Positions 58,229-64,000 of a stretch of DNA of 64,000 nt are shown piece by piece (the stretch's first letter is position 1; the number at the start of each line of letters is the position of its first letter). Position numbers and translations under genes: made by a program. The notes below the pieces were generated by a model. That model saw only the letters and a program-made list of their open reading frames with translations, was not told the origin of the DNA and did no database searches. Origin of the DNA: CBDIHH01 sp965279095 (GTDB lineage: Bacteria; Pseudomonadota; Alphaproteobacteria; Caulobacterales; Caulobacteraceae); contig CBDIHH010000002.1 of the NCBI GenBank assembly GCA_965279095.1, forward strand, positions 134,526 to 198,525, written 5' to 3'.

Positions 58229-59565
58229 TGTCCCGTTTCAACCGGCGCAGCCTTCTGCGCGGCGCCCTCAACGGCTCCGCCGTGGCCGTGGCCCTGCCGC
58301 TGCTGGACTGCTTCCTTGACGGCAACGGCACGGCCCTGGCGGATGGCGCCCCCATGCCGACGCGCTTCGCCACCTGGTTCTGGGGCCTGGGGATGTGCAG
58401 CAAGGTGTTCGTGCCGACCCGGACCGGCGCCAATTTCGACCTGCCCGAAGAGATCGCGGCGCTCGAGGCGGTGAAGCAGCACATCAATATCTTCACCAAC
58501 TACAAGGTGGAGACCGACGGCCGGCCGAACTTCTGCCACTACACCGGCTGGGTCGCCCTGCGCAGCGGCCAGCCCCCCTCCAACCGCACCGACCTCCCCG
58601 CTGAGAGCATCGACGTCATCATCTCCCAGACCATGGGCGGCGGCTCTCGCTTCCGCTCGCTGGACGCCACCGCCACCGGTGACCCGCGCGACAGCTACAG
58701 CTTCCGCGGCTCCAATGCCTACAACCCGCCGGAAGCCTCGGTGGTCGACCTCTACAACAAGGTCTTCGGCCTGGACTTCCAGGACCCCAACGCGTCCGGC
58801 TTCACGCCCAATCCGAAGATCATGGTGCAGAAGAGCGTGCTGTCGGCGGTGACCGAGCAGCGCCAGGTGCTGAATCGCGACCTTGGGGCGGCGGACCGCC
58901 AGCGCCTCGACCAGTATTTCACCGGGGTGCGGCAGCTTGAGCAACAGCTGGCGCTGCAGCTCGAAAAGCCGATGCCGATGCAGGCCTGCGTCGCCACCGC
59001 CAAGATCGACAAGGACATGCCCTCCGGCCTGAACATCGACGTGATGCGCGACCGCCACAAGCTGATGGCCGACATCATGGCCATGGCCCTGGCCTGCAAC
59101 CAGACCAAGGTCGCCAACCTGGTGTTCTCGGCCTCCAATTCCAACGCCACCCGCGAAGGCCACGAGAAGTCCCACCACACGGTGACCCACGAGGAGATCG
59201 TCGACGAGGGACTGGGCTACCAGCCCGCCACCTCGTGGTTCAATCGGCGCTCGATGGAGTCCTGGGCCTATTTCGTCGGGGCCCTGGAGAAGGTGAAGGA
59301 GGGGGACGGGACCCTGCTGGATCACAGCCTCGTCTATGCCCACTCAGACCAGGAATACGCCAAGATCCACTCGCTGGACGGCATCCCGATGTTCACCGCC
59401 GGCAAGGCCAACGGCAAGGTGAAGACCGGACTGCACATCGACGGCGGCGGCAGTGTCGCGACCCGCCTCGGCTATACCGTCCAGCGCCTGATGGGCGTCG
59501 ACACCAACGCCTGGGGCGCCGGGTCGAACAAGGCGACGACCGAGATCAGCGAGATCATCGCCTGA
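58225..59565 (+). CDS. DUF1552 protein with Tat-like signal peptide
   Basis: A 446-residue protein. The N-terminus NRRSLLRGALNGSAVAVALP contains a twin-arginine-type motif followed by a hydrophobic stretch. The body matches DUF1552: TRFATWFWGLGMCSKVFVP, NYKVETDGRPNFCHYTG, SIDVIISQTMGG, and VYAHSDQEYAKIHSL near the end, in the pattern of the alkaline-phosphatase/sulfatase-like superfamily (DUF1501/1552). Such proteins are exported, folded, and probably metal-dependent. It is always-adjacent in many genomes to DUF1592 proteins, as here. Its stop overlaps the next ATG by one base. Confidence 0.88.
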   Translation: MMSRFNRRSLLRGALNGSAVAVALPLLDCFLDGNGTALADGAPMPTRFATWFWGLGMCSKVFVPTRTGANFDLPEEIAALEAVKQHINIFTNYKVETDGRPNFCHYTGWVALRSGQPPSNRTDLPAESIDVIISQTMGGGSRFRSLDATATGDPRDSYSFRGSNAYNPPEASVVDLYNKVFGLDFQDPNASGFTPNPKIMVQKSVLSAVTEQRQVLNRDLGAADRQRLDQYFTGVRQLEQQLALQLEKPMPMQACVATAKIDKDMPSGLNIDVMRDRHKLMADIMAMALACNQTKVANLVFSASNSNATREGHEKSHHTVTHEEIVDEGLGYQPATSWFNRRSMESWAYFVGALEKVKEGDGTLLDHSLVYAHSDQEYAKIHSLDGIPMFTAGKANGKVKTGLHIDGGGSVATRLGYTVQRLMGVDTNAWGAGSNKATTEISEIIA

Positions 59566-60860
59566 TGAGGGGGCCCTGGTCTCCGATCCGGTGGGCGGCC
59601 GCAGCGGCCTTGTCGCTCGCCCTCGGGCTGGGCGGGCTCGCCCAGGCCGCGTCGGCGGTCGATGCGCGTCCCGCAGGGGTGCGGGTGGAGGCCACCGACG
59701 AGATGGGCCCGGTCCTGGCGGATCCCCAGGGAAGGACCCTCTACACCTGGGTGGGCGACCGAAAGGCCGGCGAATCCAAGTGCAACGCCGTACGCTACGA
59801 TCATGCGATCGGCTCCGGCGACGTCGCCTACTACCTGCCGGAGCCTGACAGCCGGGCGACCTGCCAGCAGATCTGGCCCCCGTTCCTGGCCCCCGCTGGC
59901 GCCGTGGCTTCGGGCGCCTGGACGATCATCGCCCGCGCCGATGGGACCCGGCAGTGGGCCCTCAACGGCAAGCCGCTCTACACTTTCGCCCACGATGACA
60001 TGCCGGGCGCGATCAACGGCCTCGGCGGCGCTTCCGGCCGGCTGACCAGCGGCCGCTACCCGGCCTGGGCGCCCCTGGAGTCCCCTGGCGGGGTGGTGGC
60101 GGCCAACACCGCAGCCGGGCGGGTGCTGATGACCGACAAGGGCCAGGTCCTGTATGTCTCGTCGGGGGCCGTCATCGCCAAGGCGTCCTGCGGCGGCGAC
60201 TGCCTGGGCGCCTGGAAGCCGCTGCTCGCGCCCGCCGTGGCCGAACCGCCCCGGGGCTGGAGCATCACCACCACCGCCGGCGGGGCGCGGCAATGGGCGT
60301 TCGGCGGCAAGGCCCTCTACACCCATGCGGGCGATGTCCGATACGGCGACCTGAGCGGCATGGACGAGGCCGGCTGGCGGCCGGTGGTCCTGCAGAAGCC
60401 CCTGGCGCCCCCGGCCGAACTCTCGGTCCAGATGACCGCGGACGGCGAGGTCTACGCCGACGGCCGGGGCATGACGCTCTACAGCTGGGGCTGCGTCGAC
60501 GAGGCCGAGGACCGCGCCCTGTGCGACGTGCCGGGCGCGTCCCAGACCTATCGGCGCGCCCTGTGCGGCGTGCCGGCCACCTGTATCGCCACCTGGCGCC
60601 CGGTGGTCGCCGCCGCCGCCGCCAGGCCTGTCGGGCGGACCTGGTCCATCGTCACCGTCGATCCTACAGGCGCCTATCAGTACGCCGCCCCGGGTCAGAC
60701 CGGGGGCCTGCGCGTGTGGGCCTACCGCGGACGCCCGGTCTACACCTTCGCGGGCGACCAGGAGCCGGGGGACATGAACGGCCACAACATCCGCTCTTTC
60801 GTCCTGTGGGGCTTCGGAATGGTGCGGGCCAATGCAGGGGGAGGGCGCTCGGGGGGATAG
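59565..60860 (+). CDS. Secreted COG4315/Lipoprotein_15 repeat protein
   Basis: A 431-residue secreted protein: signal peptide (AAAAALSLALGLGGLAQAASA), then three copies of the COG4315 unit. Each unit pairs a DPQGRTLYTWVGD-like opening with a Cys-x-x-x-Trp closing block, e.g. RTLYTWVGDRKAGESKC, QVLYVSSGAVIAKASCGGDC, MTLYSWGCVDEAEDRALC. WALNGKPLYTF, WAFGGKALYTH and RGRPVYTFAGD recur at about 130-residue steps. The paired cysteines probably form disulfides; a haem or copper role has been proposed for relatives but is unproven. The one-base overlap with the DUF1552 stop ties it to that operon. Confidence 0.85.
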   Translation: MRGPWSPIRWAAAAALSLALGLGGLAQAASAVDARPAGVRVEATDEMGPVLADPQGRTLYTWVGDRKAGESKCNAVRYDHAIGSGDVAYYLPEPDSRATCQQIWPPFLAPAGAVASGAWTIIARADGTRQWALNGKPLYTFAHDDMPGAINGLGGASGRLTSGRYPAWAPLESPGGVVAANTAAGRVLMTDKGQVLYVSSGAVIAKASCGGDCLGAWKPLLAPAVAEPPRGWSITTTAGGARQWAFGGKALYTHAGDVRYGDLSGMDEAGWRPVVLQKPLAPPAELSVQMTADGEVYADGRGMTLYSWGCVDEAEDRALCDVPGASQTYRRALCGVPATCIATWRPVVAAAAARPVGRTWSIVTVDPTGAYQYAAPGQTGGLRVWAYRGRPVYTFAGDQEPGDMNGHNIRSFVLWGFGMVRANAGGGRSGG

Positions 60861-60926
60861 CCGGGCGCGATCAAGGCCAAGGCGCCGCCGTCGATCATGA
60901 CGGGACAACCAAGCGGGGAGGAATCG

Positions 60927-63647
60927 ATGTCTGCCAATAGGAAACACGCGCTGTTGCTGTGCGCTTCGTCGGCGCTGGCGCTCTCGTTCGCGCAGTCGGC
61001 CTTCGCTCAGGCCCAGGCGCTCGAAGAGGTCATCGTCACCGCCCGCCGCACGGAGGAGCGTCTGCAGTCGGTTCCCGTCGCGGTGACGGCGCTGACGCAG
61101 TCCAACCTGCGCGACAAGGCCATTCAGAACTATCAGGACCTGCAGTATTCCGTGCCGTCGATGACCTTCTCCCAGACGGTCACCCGCGACAGCAACCGGG
61201 TCACCATCCGCGGCCAGACCACCGCCTACGGCAGCAACCTGCCGTCGGTGGAGACCCTGTTCTCCGAGGTCCCTCAGACCACCAGCGGCGCCAATCGCCC
61301 GCTCTACGACCTCCAGTCGGTGCAGGTGCTGAAGGGGCCGCAGGGGGTCGCCTTCGGACGTAACTCCACGGGGGGCGCGGTGCTGATCACCCCGCAGCGG
61401 CCGTCCTATGTCTTCGAAGGCTACCTGTATGGCCTGGCGGGCAATTTCAACGCCTACACCCTGGAGGCGGTGGTGAACCTGCCGCTGGTGACGGACAAGC
61501 TGGCGGTGCGCGGCTCGTTCCACATCGAGCGACGCGACGGCTGGACCAAGAACCTCATCACCGGCACGGACCTGGACGACAAGAACCTCGACGCCGGCCG
61601 CCTGTCGGTTCTGTTCGAGCCCACCGAGCGGTTCGAGAACCTGACGGTGGTCAGTTACCAGCAGCAGGACCAGACCGGCACCTCGAACCACATCCTGTCC
61701 TATAACCCCGCCGGCCAGGTCGGGACCTTGTACCGCAACGCAGCCTTCTATCCGGGCTCGATCCTGGTGCCCGGAACCCCGCGTTTCAATATCGACCAGG
61801 AGGCCGCGCTCGGCATCGCCCTGGGCCGCGACCAGATCCGGTCCGATTTCGACGGCTATACCTCGAACTGGTCGCTGCTCGTGGCCAATACCTCGATCCT
61901 TCGCCTCAGCGACAATCTGCGCCTGAAGAATATCCTCGGCGTGCAGCGCAATGGCGGGGAGGGCACGGGGACCGACATGGACGGCATGCCGTTCTCGATC
62001 ATCACCCTGGGAAATAACCGTAACCTGGGCGATGGACCCACCACGCAGCGGATCACCAACGAGATCCAGCTGCAGGGCGAGGCGATGGACGGCAAGCTGA
62101 GATGGCTGGTCGGCTACTTCTACCTCAAGGACGAGGAGGTCGACGGCGGCAAGCCGGGCTACAGCACCACCTTGCAGGACCTGCTCGTCACCCGGGCGTC
62201 GACCCCGACGGTCAGCTTCGGCAGTTCAGAGTTCAAGAGCCAGGCGCCCTACGGTCAGATCACCGTGCCCCTGTCCTTCATCACCCCAAACCTGTCGCTG
62301 ACGGTGGGCGCCCGCCACACCAAGGACGAGGTCACCGAGACCAGCCTCAACCGCACCGGCGCCGCCCAGCTGACCTGCACCCCGGCCAACTGCGTCCCCA
62401 TCGTGCGCAGCGCCGAGTTCGAAGGCTGGGGCCATGCCGTCACCCTCGACTGGCAGGTCCAGCCCGACACCCTGATCTACCTCGCCCACCGCCGCGGCTA
62501 TAAGGGCGGCGGCTTCAACCGCATCCAGGTGCCGCAGAACCTTTGGGTCGTCGCGCCGGAAAACGTGGATGACGTCGAGGCCGGCTTCAAGACGGACTGG
62601 AGGCTCGGATCCATGCCGGCCCGGACCAATATCGCCGTCTATAACCAGTGGTATAAGAACATCGTCCGGTCGGAGTTCGTCTTCGTCAACGGCGCGGCGA
62701 CCAATATCAACCGCAACCTCGCCCGCGCGACCATCCGCGGCATCGAGATCGAACAGACCCTGATCCCGACCCCCAGTTTCGAGCTGATGGGGACCTATTC
62801 CTACACCGATGCGATCCTGACCGATTCCGGCGGTACGGTGCCCGGCAAGCCGCGGTTCCCGGATGTGCCGCTGCACAAGGCCAGCCTGACGGCGACCTAC
62901 AACCTGCCGACGCCCGAGGCCTGGGGCGCCTGGCGGGTCAGCGCCACGGCCTCGTATCAGAGCAAGCGGGCGGGGGACCAGCAGATCCCGGCGTCTCCGC
63001 AATCCATCCACCCCGCCTACACCCTGCTCAACGCCCGGCTGGACATGAGGGACTTCCTCGGGTCCGGGGTGGATGTGGCCTTGTGGGGTAAGAACCTCAC
63101 CGACGAGGACTATGTGCTCGCGGGCGGCGACTTCTATGTGGCCAGCAGCCTGGGCTTCGTCCAGGGCCTCTATGGGGAGCCGCGGATGTATGGCGTCGAG
63201 GCGCGATACGCCTTCGGCGGCGACCGCGCCCCGCCACCGCCGCCTCCGCCGGCGCCTCCGCCCCCGCCGCCGGCTCCGCCCCCGCCGCCCCCTCCGCCTC
63301 CGGTGGCCTATGAGGCGCGGGAATTCGTGGTCTACTTCCCCTTCGATCAGTATGTGCTGACCCCGGAAGCCCAGCAGGTCATCGCCCAGGCGGCCGACTA
63401 TGCGAAGACCGGCAACGCCACCCGCGTCGTGGTCGTCGGCCACGCCGACACCTCCGGTTCGGCCGCCTACAACGTGAGGCTCTCGGAGCGTCGCGCCAAG
63501 GCGACCGCTGATGCGCTGGTGGGGTCTGGCCTGGCCCAGACTGCGCTTGCGGTCGACTGGAAGGGCGAGGCCGAACCGGCCGTCGCCACCGGCGACGGGG
63601 TGAAGGAACCCCTCAACCGCCGCGCCACCATCAACATCAACTTCTAG
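60927..63647 (+). CDS. TonB-dependent receptor fused to C-terminal OmpA domain (second copy)
   Basis: A 906-residue protein behind GGGGAGGAATCG. Signal peptide (ALALSFAQSAFAQ), TonB-box-like EEVIVTARRTEERLQSVP, plug (VQVLKGPQGVAFGRNSTGG), barrel, an alternating Pro/Ala linker (about residues 768-792), and a 114-residue OmpA domain identical to that of the receptor at 1932-4643. Barrel and plug are only moderately similar to the other copy, so the ligands probably differ. It follows the exported-protein operon by 66 bases and may import what those proteins process. Its linker has Ala interruptions (PPPAPPPPPPAP), unlike the pure-proline linker of copy 1. Confidence 0.93.
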   Translation: MSANRKHALLLCASSALALSFAQSAFAQAQALEEVIVTARRTEERLQSVPVAVTALTQSNLRDKAIQNYQDLQYSVPSMTFSQTVTRDSNRVTIRGQTTAYGSNLPSVETLFSEVPQTTSGANRPLYDLQSVQVLKGPQGVAFGRNSTGGAVLITPQRPSYVFEGYLYGLAGNFNAYTLEAVVNLPLVTDKLAVRGSFHIERRDGWTKNLITGTDLDDKNLDAGRLSVLFEPTERFENLTVVSYQQQDQTGTSNHILSYNPAGQVGTLYRNAAFYPGSILVPGTPRFNIDQEAALGIALGRDQIRSDFDGYTSNWSLLVANTSILRLSDNLRLKNILGVQRNGGEGTGTDMDGMPFSIITLGNNRNLGDGPTTQRITNEIQLQGEAMDGKLRWLVGYFYLKDEEVDGGKPGYSTTLQDLLVTRASTPTVSFGSSEFKSQAPYGQITVPLSFITPNLSLTVGARHTKDEVTETSLNRTGAAQLTCTPANCVPIVRSAEFEGWGHAVTLDWQVQPDTLIYLAHRRGYKGGGFNRIQVPQNLWVVAPENVDDVEAGFKTDWRLGSMPARTNIAVYNQWYKNIVRSEFVFVNGAATNINRNLARATIRGIEIEQTLIPTPSFELMGTYSYTDAILTDSGGTVPGKPRFPDVPLHKASLTATYNLPTPEAWGAWRVSATASYQSKRAGDQQIPASPQSIHPAYTLLNARLDMRDFLGSGVDVALWGKNLTDEDYVLAGGDFYVASSLGFVQGLYGEPRMYGVEARYAFGGDRAPPPPPPPAPPPPPPAPPPPPPPPPVAYEAREFVVYFPFDQYVLTPEAQQVIAQAADYAKTGNATRVVVVGHADTSGSAAYNVRLSERRAKATADALVGSGLAQTALAVDWKGEAEPAVATGDGVKEPLNRRATININF

Positions 63648-63653
63648 CGCTCA

Positions 63654-63686
63654 CCCCCTCGCGCACCGTCGGGATGCGCGAGGGGG
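63654..63686 (+). terminator. Strong hairpin after second receptor gene
   Basis: A perfect 12-bp stem, CCCCCTCGCGCA / TGCGCGAGGGGG with a 9-base loop, lies six bases after the stop. There is no T-run, so it is a terminator-like or RNA-stabilising hairpin. Confidence 0.55.
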
Positions 63687-63721
63687 CATCGCCGCACTGT
63701 CCTCAAGCCCTGGGAATATCC

Positions 63722-64000
63722 TTGAAACACCCGTTGTATTTCCGCCTGACCGTCGCGGCCGCCATGACCGCGGCCGGGGTCGGGTTCGCCGCCGAGCCGG
63801 CGCCCCCCTCGGTCGTGGCGATGCAGAAGCTGAGCGGCGTCGTCTCCTCCAACGCCGGCGGCGAGGCGCTGGTCGCGACCACCGACGGCAAGACCGTTCG
63901 GATGCATGTCACCCAGGACAGCCAGCTGATGACATCGCGGCGCGTGGACCTGTCTGCCCTCAAGCCGGGGGCCTATGTCGGTTCTGCCAACATCGATCAA
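63722..64000 (+). CDS. Small exported protein, 3' end cut by window edge
   Basis: An open frame from a TTG at 63722 codes for LKHPLYFRLTVAAAMTAAG, with a signal peptide ending near FAAEP, then a beta-rich start (MQKLSGVVSSNAGGEALVAT, TDGKTVRMHVTQDSQL, LSALKPGAYVGSANIDQ). The short-strand layout resembles small periplasmic OB-fold/DUF5666-like proteins, but too little is visible to name it. The ribosome site is weak (GGGAAT), so the start is tentative. It lies 74 bases after the receptor and may be its operon partner. Confidence 0.6.
   Translation, partial: MKHPLYFRLTVAAAMTAAGVGFAAEPAPPSVVAMQKLSGVVSSNAGGEALVATTDGKTVRMHVTQDSQLMTSRRVDLSALKPGAYVGSANIDQ

Noticed and set aside
59472..61691. 739-codon open frame antisense to the COG4315 and receptor genes
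   Set aside because: Crosses two genes and an intergenic gap; composition is that of GC-driven antisense, not protein.

Overview
This is a high-GC, gene-dense alphaproteobacterial chromosome segment with no RNA genes, phage genes or insertion sequences. Two very large TonB-dependent receptors, many SDR and CoA-handling enzymes and palindromic intergenic repeats fit Caulobacterales (a Phenylobacterium/Caulobacter-like organism) best. Sphingomonadales is the alternative. The placement rests on general gene content, not on a marker gene.

Block A (1-39.2 kb) reads as a catabolic island. It starts with a 3-hydroxyacyl-CoA dehydrogenase/thiolase pair and a TonB receptor carrying an OmpA domain. 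A Rieske oxygenase alpha/beta pair diverges from an operon of ferredoxin, MelB-type transporter, SDRs, a BphC-like extradiol dioxygenase and an alpha/beta hydrolase. Next come an FAH-family hydrolase, an ACMSD-like amidohydrolase, transporters and a second operon: DUF35 protein, Ltp2-like thiolase, fused double CaiB CoA-transferase, VOC protein, amidohydrolase and acyl-CoA ligase. An IclR regulator, a VOC/CMD pair, a kinase/acyl-CoA dehydrogenase pair flanked by SDRs, TetR and double GntR regulators, a P450, an epoxide-hydrolase-like protein and another VOC protein complete the block. Together they can hydroxylate a cyclic or aromatic substrate, open the ring, activate the acids with CoA and shorten them by beta-oxidation. 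The substrate cannot be read from the sequence. Eight promoter regions in this block share one unusual operator design: TTC-N8-GAA-like boxes placed exactly 19 bp apart. I infer one regulon, with the IclR protein as the best candidate regulator.

Block B (39.2-54.1 kb) holds a phytoene-dehydrogenase-like flavoprotein, a ketosteroid-dehydrogenase-like flavoprotein, four SnoaL/NTF2-fold proteins including a tandem double one, three SDRs, a Spinster-like MFS, two APH-like kinases and a TetR regulator. Four divergent intergenic regions here carry a different palindrome, TTGAC-N5-GTCAA (one with a mismatch), which suggests a second, TetR-controlled regulon.

Block C (54.1-64 kb) has an AraC regulator and a tight exported-protein operon: an unknown secreted protein, a DUF1592-type lipoprotein, a DUF1552 protein and a COG4315-repeat protein. 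It is followed by a second TonB receptor-OmpA fusion. The OmpA domains of the two receptors, 57 kb apart, are identical over 114 residues although about 29 codons differ silently. A last secreted-protein gene runs off the window end.
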